This document shows, piece after piece, positions 25,997-34,982 of a DNA stretch of 64,000 nucleotides. This DNA comes from Verrucomicrobiaceae bacterium (GTDB lineage: Bacteria; Verrucomicrobiota; Verrucomicrobiia; Verrucomicrobiales; Verrucomicrobiaceae), in assembly GCA_015075365.1 (NCBI GenBank), contig JABTUN010000003.1:537060-601059 (forward strand), in the 5' to 3' direction. The notes beneath the pieces are model-generated. The model saw only the letters and a list, made by a program, of their open reading frames with translations. It ran no database searches and was not told the DNA's origin. The translations under genes were made by a program, and so were the position numbers. The stretch's first letter is position 1. The number at the start of each line of letters is the position of its first letter.

Positions 25997-27403
25997 CTAG
26001 GATCTCGCCAATCCGAGATACGCCTTCGCGTTCGTGTAGCAGATGTTTTTGACCATGGGACCGATGAGGGAGTCGTTGTTCGGCACGAGGCCTGCCTCAA
26101 TGTCGGCGCCGAGGAGGTTGCACAGCGTGCGGCGGAAGTATTCGTGGCGGGGGAAGCTCATGAAGCTGCGGCTGTCGGTGAGCATGCCGATGAAGCGGCT
26201 GAGGAGGCCGAGATTGCTGAGGGCGTTGATCTGCCACTCCATGCCTTCTTTCTGATCGACGAACCACCAGCCGCTGCCGAACTGCACTTTGCCGGGCGTG
26301 GTGCCGTCGGCGTAGTTGCCGGCCATGGTGCCGAAGACGTAGTTGGCGGCGGGATTGACGTTGTAGAGCACGGTTTTCGGCAGCGCGTTCTCGGTGTCGA
26401 GGCGGTCGAGGAAGCGCGAGAGCGTCTCGGCCTGCGGCCAGTCGCCGATGCTGTCGCAGCCGACATCGGCACCGATCTGGCGGGCGAGGCGGCTGTTGTT
26501 GTTGCGCACGGGACCGAGGTGGAGCTGCATGGTCCAGCCTTTGGCGGCATTCAGTCGGCCGACGTGCAGCATGATGTTGCTGGCGAACTGATCCTGCTCC
26601 TGCGCAGTGGCGGCGGTGCCGCTGCGGGCTTTTTGAAAGATGCGTTCGGCTTCGGCATCGCTGACGAAACTGGCGTGGCAGTAGTTCAAACCGTGATCGC
26701 TGAGGCGACCGCCGACGCTGTGGAAGAAGTCGTGACGCTTGGTGAGCGCTTCGAGCAGCGTGGCGTAATTTTTCACGTCGAGGCCGCTGGCGGCGCTGAG
26801 CTTGTCGATCCACGCGTTCCAGGCCTCTGGCAGATGCACGGCGAGCGATTTGTCCGGACGGAAAGTGGGATAAACGCCGACTTCAAAGCCATCGGCAGCG
26901 CATTTCTGATGATGCGCGAGGTCGTCGATGGGATCGTCGGTGGTGCAGAGGGCACGGACTTGGAATTTCTTCAGAATGCCGCGGGCGCTCATGTCCTTCT
27001 GCGCGAGCATGGCCTCGGTTTTTTCCCAGATGGCGGGCGCGGTCTGCTCGTTGAGCAGTTCATCGATGCCGAAGTAGCGTTTCAGCTCAAGGTGCGTCCA
27101 GTGGTAGAGCGGATTGCGCAGGGTCTGCGGCACGGTTTTGGCCCAGGCGAGGAATTTATCGCGCGGTGAGGCAGATCCGGTGATGTGGCTCTCCGGGATG
27201 CCGTTGCAGCGCATGGCACGCCATTTGTAGTGGTCGCCCTCGAGCCAGATTTCGAAGAGATTGGCGAACTGGCGGTCACGCGCGATGTCCTGTGGCGGAA
27301 GGTGGTTGTGGTAGTCGATCATCGGCTCGTTCGCGGCGAACGAGTGGTAGATGTGTCGGGCGGCCTTGGTCGAAAGCAGGAAGTCGTCGTGGATGAAGGA
27401 CAT
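25997..27403 (-). CDS. uxaC: Glucuronate (uronate) isomerase
   Basis: The 468-residue amidohydrolase-superfamily enzyme interconverts D-glucuronate with fructuronate and D-galacturonate with tagaturonate, the first step of hexuronate catabolism. Clear UxaC features are MIDYHNHLPPQDIA (metal-binding HNH near 32-34), LEGDHYKWRAMRCNG, LCTTDDPIDDL, WTMQLHLGPVRNNNSRL and VGCDSIGDW. Full length for the family. No other uronate genes adjoin it; the divergent neighbour is a lipoprotein peptidase. Its presence fits a polysaccharide-degrading lifestyle together with the secreted proteins nearby. Confidence 0.97.
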   Translation of the reverse strand: MSFIHDDFLLSTKAARHIYHSFAANEPMIDYHNHLPPQDIARDRQFANLFEIWLEGDHYKWRAMRCNGIPESHITGSASPRDKFLAWAKTVPQTLRNPLYHWTHLELKRYFGIDELLNEQTAPAIWEKTEAMLAQKDMSARGILKKFQVRALCTTDDPIDDLAHHQKCAADGFEVGVYPTFRPDKSLAVHLPEAWNAWIDKLSAASGLDVKNYATLLEALTKRHDFFHSVGGRLSDHGLNYCHASFVSDAEAERIFQKARSGTAATAQEQDQFASNIMLHVGRLNAAKGWTMQLHLGPVRNNNSRLARQIGADVGCDSIGDWPQAETLSRFLDRLDTENALPKTVLYNVNPAANYVFGTMAGNYADGTTPGKVQFGSGWWFVDQKEGMEWQINALSNLGLLSRFIGMLTDSRSFMSFPRHEYFRRTLCNLLGADIEAGLVPNNDSLIGPMVKNICYTNAKAYLGLARS

Positions 27404-27414
27404 GGGAAAAAGTC

Positions 27415-27441
27415 AGAAGTAAGACGTGAGAAGTGAGAGGT
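27415..27441. repeat. Iterated GTGAGAAGTAAGA word repeat
   Basis: Between the divergent uxaC and peptidase starts, the sequence gtcagaagtaagacgtgaga (from 27412) continues with agtgagagg. It is closely similar to the reverse complement of 36,693-36,726. It is purine-rich on this strand and too short to code for anything obvious. It occupies the shared promoter region, so it might influence either gene. Confidence 0.5.
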
Positions 27442-27458
27442 GGTGCTACACTGGCGGG

Positions 27459-28505
27459 ATGAAGTTGGGAAGCAAATCGTTCGTCCTGGCCGCCGCTTTG
27501 GCGCTGTGCTCGTGCAGCACGGCAAAGTTCTACACGCAGGCGATGCGGGGACAGGCGGAGATCTGGAGCAGGCAGCGGCCGGTGGCGGAGGTGCTGGCCG
27601 ATCCGGCGGAGACGGAGGCGGTGAAAAAGAAGCTGCGCCTGGTGCTGGAATTGCGCGAGTTCGCGAAAAAGGAGCTGAAACTGCCGGCGGAGAGCTTTGG
27701 AACCTATTCGGACCTCAAACGGCCCTATGTTGTGTGGGTCGTGTATGCCGCGGAGCCTTTTCACGTCGAGCCGAAGGAGTGGTGGTATCCATTCGTGGGC
27801 AAGCTCAGCTATCGCGGCTTTTTCAGACAGGAGGACGCGAAGGCGGAGGCGCTGAAGCTCAAGAACGCGGGCTATGATGTCTTCGCGGCGGGAGTGGAGG
27901 CGTATTCGACGCTGGGTTACTTCAAAGATCCCGTGCTGAACACCTGCATGCACCGCAGCGATGCGGAACTGGCCGAGCTGGTCTTCCACGAGCTCACGCA
28001 CAGCCGGTTGTTTGTACCCGGGGACACGAACTTCAACGAAGCCTTCGCCACCGCGAACGCGCAGGCCGGTGTGCGCCGCTGGCTGCGTTCCCAGGGCCGC
28101 CTGGGCGAGCTGCGAGCGTATGAGGCGCACCTGAGGAAGGAGAAGGAGATAAACCGGCTGGCCTTGGAGGCACGGGAGAGGCTGCGGAAGTTGTATGCGG
28201 AGGAAAAAAAGCCGCTGGAGCAGAAGCGTTCGCTTTTGCAGACCTTGCAGGAAAGGCTGGGACATCTGGGCATGAAGGAGCAGGCCACGGATGTGAGATC
28301 CGGCAAGGAGTTGAAACTGGTCTGGAACAACGCGCGGCTGAACACGATTGCGACCTATTTCAAGATGGTTCCCGGCTTTGAGCGCATACTGCGGCAGGCG
28401 GGCGGTGACCTGGAGGCGTTTTACGGCAAAGTAGAGGCCCTGGGCAAACAGAGCGCGGCGGAGCGGCAACGGGTGCTGGAAGGCGGCGGCGGGCACGTGC
28501 CGTGA
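27459..28505 (+). CDS. Putative lipoprotein zinc aminopeptidase (Aminopep / COG4324)
   Basis: The 348-residue protein has a lipoprotein signal (FVLAAALALCSCS; lipid anchor probably at Cys19). It carries the zinc-protease motif HELTH at 177-181, followed by FNEAFATANA, whose Glu would be the third zinc ligand. The region GYDVFAAGVEAYSTLGYFKDPVL is characteristic of the predicted aminopeptidase family COG4324. The C-terminal third is helical and charged. The start at 27459 gives the signal peptide directly. It is convergent with hisH across 13 bp. Confidence 0.85.
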   Translation: MKLGSKSFVLAAALALCSCSTAKFYTQAMRGQAEIWSRQRPVAEVLADPAETEAVKKKLRLVLELREFAKKELKLPAESFGTYSDLKRPYVVWVVYAAEPFHVEPKEWWYPFVGKLSYRGFFRQEDAKAEALKLKNAGYDVFAAGVEAYSTLGYFKDPVLNTCMHRSDAELAELVFHELTHSRLFVPGDTNFNEAFATANAQAGVRRWLRSQGRLGELRAYEAHLRKEKEINRLALEARERLRKLYAEEKKPLEQKRSLLQTLQERLGHLGMKEQATDVRSGKELKLVWNNARLNTIATYFKMVPGFERILRQAGGDLEAFYGKVEALGKQSAAERQRVLEGGGGHVP

Positions 28506-28518
28506 GGGCCGCCGGGGG

Positions 28519-29148
28519 TCAGGCTCCCAGCACTTTCACGGCGTTCCTCAGCAGGGTGAGGCCGGCTTCCTGGCTCTTTTCCGGATGGAATTGCACCGCG
28601 ACGAGGTTTTTGCGTGCAATGCCGCTGACGAAACCCACTCCGTAATCCGTGCGGCAGAGGGCGAGGCTTTCGTCCTGCAGCTCCGGGTAATAGGAGTGGA
28701 CGAAATAGACGTAGGTGGGGTTCGGCAGGCCGGCCCAAATGGCGGACTGGCTTTCTTCCCAGCGGGCGACGTTCCAGCCCATGTGAGGGATTTTGAGGCC
28801 GCTGGCCGCGTCAAACTTGCGCACGCGGCCCTTTGCCACGCCGAGGCCTTCGACCCCGGGGGACTCCTCGCTGCTTTCAAAGAGGAGCTGGTAGCCCAGG
28901 CAGATGCCGAGGTAGGGCTTTCCGGCCTGGAGCCAGGCCTGGAGCGGCTGCCAAAGGCCGGTTTCCTTCAAGATGCGCACGCTGTCGCCAAACGCGCCCT
29001 GGCCAGGGAAGACGAGCAGGTCGATCTGGTCGAAACCGGCAGGTTTGGTGACGAGATCCGCATGCGCGCCGATGGCGTCGAACGCATTGAGGACGCTGCG
29101 CAGGTTTCCCGCGCCGTAATCGAGCACTCCGAGTTTCATCCGCGTCAT
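28519..29148 (-). CDS. hisH: Imidazole glycerol phosphate synthase, glutaminase subunit
   Basis: The 209-residue class I glutamine amidotransferase supplies ammonia to HisF in histidine synthesis. The nucleophile Cys83 lies in YLGICLGYQLLF and the His/Glu pair in VQFHPEKSQEAG; the N terminus (LGVLDYGAGNLRSV) is typical. The hisB stop TAA is followed immediately by this gene's ATG (29148), so translation is probably coupled; MKLGVLD at 29139 is an alternative start. HisF is not in the window, so the histidine genes are split. Confidence 0.95.
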   Translation of the reverse strand: MTRMKLGVLDYGAGNLRSVLNAFDAIGAHADLVTKPAGFDQIDLLVFPGQGAFGDSVRILKETGLWQPLQAWLQAGKPYLGICLGYQLLFESSEESPGVEGLGVAKGRVRKFDAASGLKIPHMGWNVARWEESQSAIWAGLPNPTYVYFVHSYYPELQDESLALCRTDYGVGFVSGIARKNLVAVQFHPEKSQEAGLTLLRNAVKVLGA

Positions 29149-29745
29149 TTAGAGGACTTCCTTGGTGCTGGGGATGCCGGTGACGCGTGCGTCGTGCCGT
29201 GTGGCGGCATCAAGCGCGCGGGCGAGGCCCTTGAAGATGGCCTCGGCCATGTGGTGGGCATCGCGCCCGCGCAGAATATCGACATGCACGTTGGCGAGCA
29301 GGCAGGAGCTGAAGGCACGGAGGAATTCTTCGACGAGCTGGTAGCTGAACTTGCCGCCGATGGCCTCGACGCGGTCCGGGGCCTCATAGACGAGCAGGGG
29401 ACGACCGCTGAGGTCGAGGGCGACACGGGCGAGCGTCTCGTCCATGGGCAGCAGGCACCAGCCGTAGCGGACGATGCCGGCCTTGTTGCCGAGCGCCTCC
29501 CGGAAGCAGTTGCCCAGCACGATGCCGGTATCCTCGACGGTATGGTGGTAATCGACCTCGATATCGCCAACAGCCTTCACCTTGAGGTCAAAGAGGCCGT
29601 GTTTCGCAAAGAGAGTGAGCATGTGGTCGAAGAACGGCACTCCGGTGTCGATCTGCGACTGGCCGCTGCCATCGACGTTCAGTTCGATCTGAATGTCGGT
29701 CTCGGCGGTCTTGCGGTGCTGCCTGGCGGTGCGGGATTGGCTCAT
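29149..29745 (-). CDS. hisB: Imidazoleglycerol-phosphate dehydratase
   Basis: The 198-residue Mn2+-dependent enzyme dehydrates imidazole glycerol phosphate to imidazole acetol phosphate. Metal-binding histidine motifs are all visible: FFDHMLTLFAKHG, VDYHHTVEDTGI and RGRDAHHMAE. It is the monofunctional form, without the phosphatase domain found in enteric HisB. The start at 29745 (MSQSRTARQHRKTAET) is preferred over 29784. It heads a hisB-hisH pair; the divergent neighbour is a DUF1080 gene. Confidence 0.96.
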   Translation of the reverse strand: MSQSRTARQHRKTAETDIQIELNVDGSGQSQIDTGVPFFDHMLTLFAKHGLFDLKVKAVGDIEVDYHHTVEDTGIVLGNCFREALGNKAGIVRYGWCLLPMDETLARVALDLSGRPLLVYEAPDRVEAIGGKFSYQLVEEFLRAFSSCLLANVHVDILRGRDAHHMAEAIFKGLARALDAATRHDARVTGIPSTKEVL

Positions 29746-29853
29746 GGAAGGGCGGAAGGAACACGCAAACCGGCATGCGCTCAACTTTTCTTCTCAGCGC
29801 GGGGCAGGGGAGTGCTTGACCGCGGCGGCGCGGCGTGGAGGATAGGCGCTGCT

Positions 29854-30534
29854 ATGACCAAGCCCTTGATTTTCCTCCCGATGCTCCTGGCAGTGTCCGC
29901 GCTGGCGGCGGATCCGGCCAAAAAGGACGTGCCGAAAGCGGAGGAACCGGCCGAGCCGAAGGAGGTCGTGCTGTTTGACGGCAAGTCGCTGGATGACTGG
30001 GAGATGGTCGATATCGGGGCAAGCGGCGCGGTGGAGATGGAGGGCGGCATCATGATCATCAACGCGGGTGACAGCGTGAGCGGCGCGGTGTACAAGAAAG
30101 CGGCATCGCTGCCAGTGACGAACTATGAGATCAGCCTGGAGGCGAAGCGCCTCGATGGCGTGGATTTTTTCTGCGGGCTGACCTTCCCGGTGAACAGCGC
30201 CAAGACCTGCGCCACGCTGGTGTGCGGCGGCTGGGGCGGCGCGGTGACGGGCATCTCCAGCATCGACAACCTGGACGCGAGCGAGAACAACACGTCGAGC
30301 TTCCAAAAGTTCGAGGACGACAAGTGGTATGCCATCCGCGTGCGCGTGACGCCGGAGAAGCTGGGCGTGTGGTTGGGGGACAAGCACATCATCGACGAGG
30401 AGATCAAAGGAAAGAAGATCGGCGTGCGTCCCGGTCCCATCGAGAGCTATCTGCCGCTCTCCCTGACGACCTACGCCACCACCGGTGCCTACCGGAACAT
30501 CAAGCTCAAGGTGATCGAACCGGGGAAGAACTGA
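29854..30534 (+). CDS. Secreted DUF1080 (3-keto-disaccharide hydrolase-type) protein
   Basis: The 226-residue protein has a signal peptide (MTKPLIFLPMLLAVSALAA) and a Lys/Glu/Pro-rich linker. A DUF1080 beta-sandwich follows: VVLFDGKSLDDWEM, EGGIMIINAGD, YEISLEAKR, DDKWYAIRVRV, GPIESYLPLSL. DUF1080 is a concanavalin-like fold enriched in Planctomycetes and Verrucomicrobia, with some members shown to hydrolyse 3-keto-disaccharides. The gene starts at ATG 29854; the frame is open far upstream, where it is antisense to hisB. A second DUF1080 gene of different sequence lies at 34.3 kb. Confidence 0.88.
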   Translation: MTKPLIFLPMLLAVSALAADPAKKDVPKAEEPAEPKEVVLFDGKSLDDWEMVDIGASGAVEMEGGIMIINAGDSVSGAVYKKAASLPVTNYEISLEAKRLDGVDFFCGLTFPVNSAKTCATLVCGGWGGAVTGISSIDNLDASENNTSSFQKFEDDKWYAIRVRVTPEKLGVWLGDKHIIDEEIKGKKIGVRPGPIESYLPLSLTTYATTGAYRNIKLKVIEPGKN

Positions 30535-30590
30535 GCAGCGTGGCGCGCGAAACTTGAAACCTCCGCTGTGCTGGGAGCGACTTGAGAGGG

Positions 30591-31664
30591 ATGAAACTCA
30601 CCCTCGTCACCGTCTTTTTTGCCGCGCTTTCCTTTGCCCAGGGGCCTCACACTGTGATTCCGCCGGAGTTTGAGGCACAACAGGCGGCGGGACCGTCCCC
30701 GCTGGTTTTTCGTGATGGCAGCGCGGTGAAAACGCCTGAGGACTGGCGGCGGCGGCGCACAGAAATCCTGGAGGCATGGCACGCGATCATGGGCGCATGG
30801 CCGAAGGTGATCGAGAGGCCGAAAATGGAGGTGCTGGAGACCACGCTGCGGGACGGCGGCATCACCCAGCGGAAAGTGCGTGTGGAAATCGCGCCGGGGC
30901 AGACCGGGGACGGCTATTTGCTGCTGCCGGCGCAGGCGGGCAGGCGCCCGGCGGTGTTTGTGCCGTATTACGATCCGGAGACGAGCGCGGGCCTCAGTGA
31001 CAAGCCGCTGCGCGACTTTGCCTGGCAGCTCGCGCGTCGTGGTTTCGTCACCCTCAGCATTGGATCACCCGGCGGGGACGCGCGGAAGCCTGTGTTGAGC
31101 ACAGAGGCCATGTGCCAGCCGCTGTCCTATCTGGGCTACATCTGTGCGAACATGTGGAACGCGCTCGCCGCGCTGCCAGAGGTCGATTCGACGCGCATTG
31201 GCATCGTGGGGCATTCCTATGGCGGGAAGTGGTCGCTCTTTGGCTCCTGCCTGTGGGAAAAGTATGCCTGCGCGGTTTGGAGTGATCCCGGGATCGTGTT
31301 CGACGAGACGCGCGGCAGCATCAACTACCAGGAGCCGTGGTATCTGGGGCTCGATCCCGCCCTCACGCGCAAGCCGGGCCTCGTCCGCGCGGACAGCCCT
31401 CGCACGGGCGCCTACAAGGTGCTGGTGGAAAAGGGGCATGATCTGCAGGAACTGCACGCGCTGATGGCCCCGCGTCCCTTTTTGGTCTCCGGCGGCGCGG
31501 AAGATCCGCCGAAGCGCTGGCTGTCGCTCAAGCATGCCATCAGCGTGAACAAGCTGCTGGGCTTCACCGACCGCGTGGCGATGACGAACCGCCCGGAGCA
31601 CAGCCCGGACGAGGAGTCGAACGAGGCGATCTACCGTTTTTTTGAGCACTGGCTGAAGCCGTGA
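30591..31664 (+). CDS. Secreted alpha/beta hydrolase (esterase-like)
   Basis: The 357-residue protein begins with a signal peptide (MKLTLVTVFFAALSFA). The alpha/beta-hydrolase core has the nucleophile elbow GHSYGG near residue 207, preceded by DSTRIGIV, an oxyanion-side segment (RRPAVFVPYYDPE) and a late acid/histidine region (SGGAEDPPKRW, NRPEHSPDEE). It resembles acetyl-xylan-esterase-like proteins that this phylum encodes in large numbers. The substrate is unknown. It follows the DUF1080 gene on the same strand with ~55 bp between them, where a short gaaacttgaaac word occurs. Confidence 0.85.
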   Translation: MKLTLVTVFFAALSFAQGPHTVIPPEFEAQQAAGPSPLVFRDGSAVKTPEDWRRRRTEILEAWHAIMGAWPKVIERPKMEVLETTLRDGGITQRKVRVEIAPGQTGDGYLLLPAQAGRRPAVFVPYYDPETSAGLSDKPLRDFAWQLARRGFVTLSIGSPGGDARKPVLSTEAMCQPLSYLGYICANMWNALAALPEVDSTRIGIVGHSYGGKWSLFGSCLWEKYACAVWSDPGIVFDETRGSINYQEPWYLGLDPALTRKPGLVRADSPRTGAYKVLVEKGHDLQELHALMAPRPFLVSGGAEDPPKRWLSLKHAISVNKLLGFTDRVAMTNRPEHSPDEESNEAIYRFFEHWLKP

Positions 31665-31723
31665 CACGGCAAGTCGGTCCTTGTGGTGATTGCGCGGCAC
31701 GGTGCCTTCGGTAAAGCCGTGGC

Positions 31724-32659
31724 ATGCAGGTATTGCACAGCATTGAGGAACTCTCCGGTCTGCCGGGGCCGGTGGCGCTCGCCATCGGCGTTTTTGATGG
31801 CGTGCATCTGGGCCACCAGGAGGTCATCCGGGCCGCCTGTGAGCACGCGGCGCAGCATCAGGGCAGCGCGGTGGTGGTCACCTTCGATCCGCATCCCCTG
31901 CGTGTGCTGAGGCCGGATTCCGCGCCGAAAATGCTCTGCGGCCCGCGGCACCAGCGGCGCATCCTGGCGGAAACGGGCCTGCGGCACCTGCTGGTGTGCC
32001 CGTTCACGCGGGAAACGGCCGCCACGCCCGCGCGCGAGTTCGTCGCGCGTCTGGTGCATGCGGCGCGGCCGCTGGGCTGCATCTCAGTGGGCTACACCTG
32101 GAGCTTTGGCCGCGGGCGTGAGGGAAACGTCCATCTGCTGACCGATCTGGGGCAGGAGCACGGCTTTGCCGTGTATGGGGTGCCGCCTGTGCGCGTGGAG
32201 GGGGAGGTCGTGAGCAGCACCGCCATCCGGGAGGCGGTGGCTTGCGGTGATTTCACGCGCGCGGACCGTCTGCTGGGCCGCGCCTATGCCGTGTTCGGCC
32301 CGGTGATGGAAGGGCGGCGGCTGGGGCGGCAGATCGGTTTTCCCACGGCAAACGTCGATGTGGAAAACGAGCAACTGCCGCCTGCGGGCGTGTATGCGGT
32401 GCAGGCGCGGCTGGACGGTGCCTGGCTGCCGGGCGTGGCAAATCTCGGCCGCCGGCCCACGGTGGCCGACAACGAGGACCTGAGCCTGGAGGTGCATCTG
32501 CTGGACTGGCAGGGCGAATGCTACGCGCAGGACCTGGAGGTGCGCTTTGCCGCACATTTGCGTTCTGAGAGGAAGTTCAGCGGCGTGGACGAGTTGCAGG
32601 CCCAAATCGCGCGTGATGTGGCCGCGGCGCGCGTGGTTCTGGCTCAACAGGCACGCTGA
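31724..32659 (+). CDS. ribF: Bifunctional riboflavin kinase / FAD synthetase
   Basis: The 311-residue enzyme phosphorylates riboflavin to FMN and adenylates FMN to FAD. The N-terminal adenylyltransferase domain has the HxGH-type motif in GVFDGVHLGHQ and the late VSSTAIREAV. The C-terminal kinase domain has GRQIGFPTANV, AGVYAV and NLGRRPT. Full length for RibF. Its 3' end overlaps the convergent dihydrofolate reductase gene by 16 bp, an unusually tight arrangement. I see no FMN riboswitch in the 60 bp before it. Confidence 0.96.
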   Translation: MQVLHSIEELSGLPGPVALAIGVFDGVHLGHQEVIRAACEHAAQHQGSAVVVTFDPHPLRVLRPDSAPKMLCGPRHQRRILAETGLRHLLVCPFTRETAATPAREFVARLVHAARPLGCISVGYTWSFGRGREGNVHLLTDLGQEHGFAVYGVPPVRVEGEVVSSTAIREAVACGDFTRADRLLGRAYAVFGPVMEGRRLGRQIGFPTANVDVENEQLPPAGVYAVQARLDGAWLPGVANLGRRPTVADNEDLSLEVHLLDWQGECYAQDLEVRFAAHLRSERKFSGVDELQAQIARDVAAARVVLAQQAR

Positions 32660-33135
32660 TACTCCGCGAACCGCATCGCGTGCGCGTTTTCCGCGTCCGC
32701 GGCATGTGTTTGCTCAGCAACGAGCCGCCATGGCGGGGAGTCAATGGCGGGGAAGGGGACGCCAGCTCCCAGGGCTGTCTCCACATGCGTGATGAGCAGG
32801 CGCTGCGCATGCGGGAGGGCGGTTGTGTAGGCGGCGGAGCCTCCGCACACAAAAACCTCTCGTGAACCGGCCTGGGCGAGCGCGTCCTCGATACTGGACA
32901 CGGCTTTTCCAACGGGCGGGGTGAAGGAGGGATCTCGCGTCAGCACCAGCGGTGTGTGGTCTTGGAACCAGCCCAGCATTTCCTGGTAGGTGCGGCGGCC
33001 AATGAGGAGCCACTGCCCGGCGGTGGCGGCACGGAAGTGCGCACGGTCACGTGGCAGGTCCCACGGCACACCCGTGCCCCGCGAGATGAACCCGTCCGCC
33101 GACACGGCGGCGATGATTGTGAGCCGTGCGCCCAT
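32644..33135 (-). CDS. folA: Dihydrofolate reductase
   Basis: The 163-residue enzyme reduces dihydrofolate to tetrahydrofolate with NADPH. Diagnostic segments are AAVSADGFISRGTGVPWDLPRDRAHF (given in parts: ISRGTGVPW, then the catalytic acid in LPRDRAHF), LLIGRRTYQEM, FVCGGSAAY and LLITHVETALGAGVPFP. The sequence is somewhat diverged, and some RibD-C-like reductases look similar, but the order of motifs fits DHFR. It begins 2 bp after the MBL-fold gene stop, so they are cotranscribed. It would serve the ThyA encoded at 5.3 kb. Confidence 0.85.
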   Translation of the reverse strand: MGARLTIIAAVSADGFISRGTGVPWDLPRDRAHFRAATAGQWLLIGRRTYQEMLGWFQDHTPLVLTRDPSFTPPVGKAVSSIEDALAQAGSREVFVCGGSAAYTTALPHAQRLLITHVETALGAGVPFPAIDSPPWRLVAEQTHAADAENAHAMRFAEYQRAC

Positions 33136-33137
33136 GC

Positions 33138-34127
33138 TCAGCGCGGTGCGTAGATGGCGGACTCGCCCTCCCGCATCCGGCGCACGCGCTCGACGATCTG
33201 GCGCTGGCTGGCGGCGATTTGCAGCCGTTCCGCCGGTTCATGGATGGGCTCCCCGCTGAGCGGGTAGGTTTCAAAATGCATCGGCACCATGTGGCGCGCG
33301 CCCACCATCTCAAAGGCGTCCAGCGCCTCCTCCGGGTTCATGTGCACGGGGCGGCCGCTGGGCGGCTGATAGGCACCGATGGGCATGAGCGCCACGTCGA
33401 TGCGGGAGCGGCGGCCGATCTCCTGGAAGCCGTCAAACATGGAGCTGTCACCGCAGTGGTAGAGCGTCTGCGCCGGGCTCTGCACGAGATAGCCGCCAAA
33501 TCCGCGATGCGTGTCATGGATCATGCGCGCGCCCCAGTGCCGGGCGGGCGTCAGCGTGATGCGCAGGTCACGGAAGGTGGCGCTCTGCCAGGTTTTCAGC
33601 TCCACGATGCGGCCAAAGCCGCAATTTTTGACCAGGCTGCCCACGCCCTCCGGAACGATGATGGGCTGCGCGGCGGCCAGCTTCCGCAGGCTGGCGAGGT
33701 GCAGGTGATCGTGGTGCGCGTGCGTGATGAGCACCAGGTCGATCGGCGGCAGGTCGTGCGCCCAGACGCTGGGGTGCCGCAGGCGTTTCGCCGGCCCCAG
33801 CCACAGCGCCCACACCGGGTCGATCGCGATGTTTACCCCGCCCACTTGGGCATAGAAACCGGCGTGGCCCAGCCAGGTGACACCGATCTGGTCCGCCTCC
33901 GCCACGGGCAGGTGCCCGTAGTGGCAGCCCGGAATGCGGGGGGACAGGATGGTCGGGATCAGCACCTGATTGAGGAAGTCCATGTTCCTCTTTTGCCAGC
34001 CCTCGGTCGGGCGCAGGCCAATCTGGTTGCCGCCGTCTCCCTCGACACGTCTCCCGAGGCTGAAACGCCTCCTGGGCCGGACCGGGCCGGTTGTCGCGCC
34101 TTGGCTGGAAAGGGGATCGCTGAGCAT
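33138..34127 (-). CDS. MBL-fold metal-dependent hydrolase (NAPE-PLD/UlaG-like)
   Basis: The 329-residue metallo-beta-lactamase-fold protein has the dizinc motif THAHHDHLH (histidines about 136-141) preceded by DLPPIDLVLI. Downstream are PARHWGAR, YHCGDSSMF (metal Asp) and VPMHFETY (final His). The WLGHAGFYAQVGGVNIAIDPVW segment is typical of the COG2220 group, which includes N-acyl-phosphatidylethanolamine phospholipase D-like and UlaG-like enzymes. The substrate is unknown. The start at 34127 (MLSDPLSSQG) is preferred; translation could in principle begin at 34295. It is cotranscribed with folA. Confidence 0.85.
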   Translation of the reverse strand: MLSDPLSSQGATTGPVRPRRRFSLGRRVEGDGGNQIGLRPTEGWQKRNMDFLNQVLIPTILSPRIPGCHYGHLPVAEADQIGVTWLGHAGFYAQVGGVNIAIDPVWALWLGPAKRLRHPSVWAHDLPPIDLVLITHAHHDHLHLASLRKLAAAQPIIVPEGVGSLVKNCGFGRIVELKTWQSATFRDLRITLTPARHWGARMIHDTHRGFGGYLVQSPAQTLYHCGDSSMFDGFQEIGRRSRIDVALMPIGAYQPPSGRPVHMNPEEALDAFEMVGARHMVPMHFETYPLSGEPIHEPAERLQIAASQRQIVERVRRMREGESAIYAPR

Positions 34128-34309
34128 GGGTGAGGGGGGAGCCTCCAATATGCAAAAAACTAGGGACGAAAGCCTTGAAAAACAAGGAAGAACTTCAACC
34201 TCGGGCTGTCCGCCCGTGCGCGCCGGGTGCGCGGTGCGTAGGAAGGGCTTGCCGGGCACATGGGCGGTGGGCATGATGCGCGCTCGCATCTCCAACCACC
34301 ACCTGCCTT

Positions 34310-34981
34310 ATGAAGAACCGACTCGCCCTCCTCGCCACGCTCGCCCTCAGCCTCCCTGCCGCCGCGCAGGAGTGGGTTTCGCTGTTTGACGGCAAGACAC
34401 TCACCGGCTGGGAGCAGCACAGCGGCACCGCCCAGTATCGTGTGCAGGACGGTGCCATCGTTGGCAAGACGGTGCCAAACACCGGGAACTCGTTCCTCTG
34501 CACCGCGAAGAAATACGGCGATTTCATCCTGGAAATCGAGTTCAAGGTCGATCCGGCCATGAACTCCGGCATCCAGTTCCGCAGCAACTATTACGAGAAG
34601 GAGACCGAGGTCGAGATCGCCGGCAAAAAGAAGAAATTCCCCGCCGACCGCGTGCATGGCTACCAGTTTGAGATCGACCCCAGCGCCCGGGCCTACACCG
34701 GCGGGGTGTATGACGAGGGCCGCCGCGGCTGGCTCTTTGATCTCAAGAACAACGAGGCCGCGCGCAAGGCCTTCAAGCAAGGGGAGTGGAACAAGGCCCG
34801 CATCGAGTGCCGCGGCAGCAGCATCAAGACCTTCATCAACGATGTGCCCGCCGCCGACTTCACCGATGACATGACCAAGGAAGGCGTGATCGCCCTCCAG
34901 GTGCATGGCATTGGCAAGAAGGCGGAGGCTGTCGGCAAGGAGGTCATGTGGCGCAACATCCGCATCCAGGAACTGAAGTGA
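34310..34981 (+). CDS. Second secreted DUF1080 protein
   Basis: The 223-residue protein has a clear signal peptide (MKNRLALLATLALSLPAAAQ) and a DUF1080 sandwich: WVSLFDGKTLTGWEQHSG, VQDGAIVGKT, FLCTAKKYGDFILEIEFKVD, GIQFRSN, ADRVHGYQFEIDPS, WNKARIECRG and WRNIRIQEL. It is closer to the canonical DUF1080/3-keto-disaccharide-hydrolase form than the paralogue at 29.9 kb. It is probably cotranscribed with the small membrane-protein gene that starts 1 bp after its stop codon. Confidence 0.92.
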   Translation: MKNRLALLATLALSLPAAAQEWVSLFDGKTLTGWEQHSGTAQYRVQDGAIVGKTVPNTGNSFLCTAKKYGDFILEIEFKVDPAMNSGIQFRSNYYEKETEVEIAGKKKKFPADRVHGYQFEIDPSARAYTGGVYDEGRRGWLFDLKNNEAARKAFKQGEWNKARIECRGSSIKTFINDVPAADFTDDMTKEGVIALQVHGIGKKAEAVGKEVMWRNIRIQELK

Positions 34982-34982
34982 C

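Noticed and set aside
28585..29853. N-terminal extension of the DUF1080 protein over hisH and hisB
   Set aside because: The frame happens to be open, but the region is antisense to hisB-hisH and a signal peptide begins at 29,854.
31665..31723. FMN riboswitch before ribF
   Set aside because: The gap is only 59 bases, too short for the aptamer.
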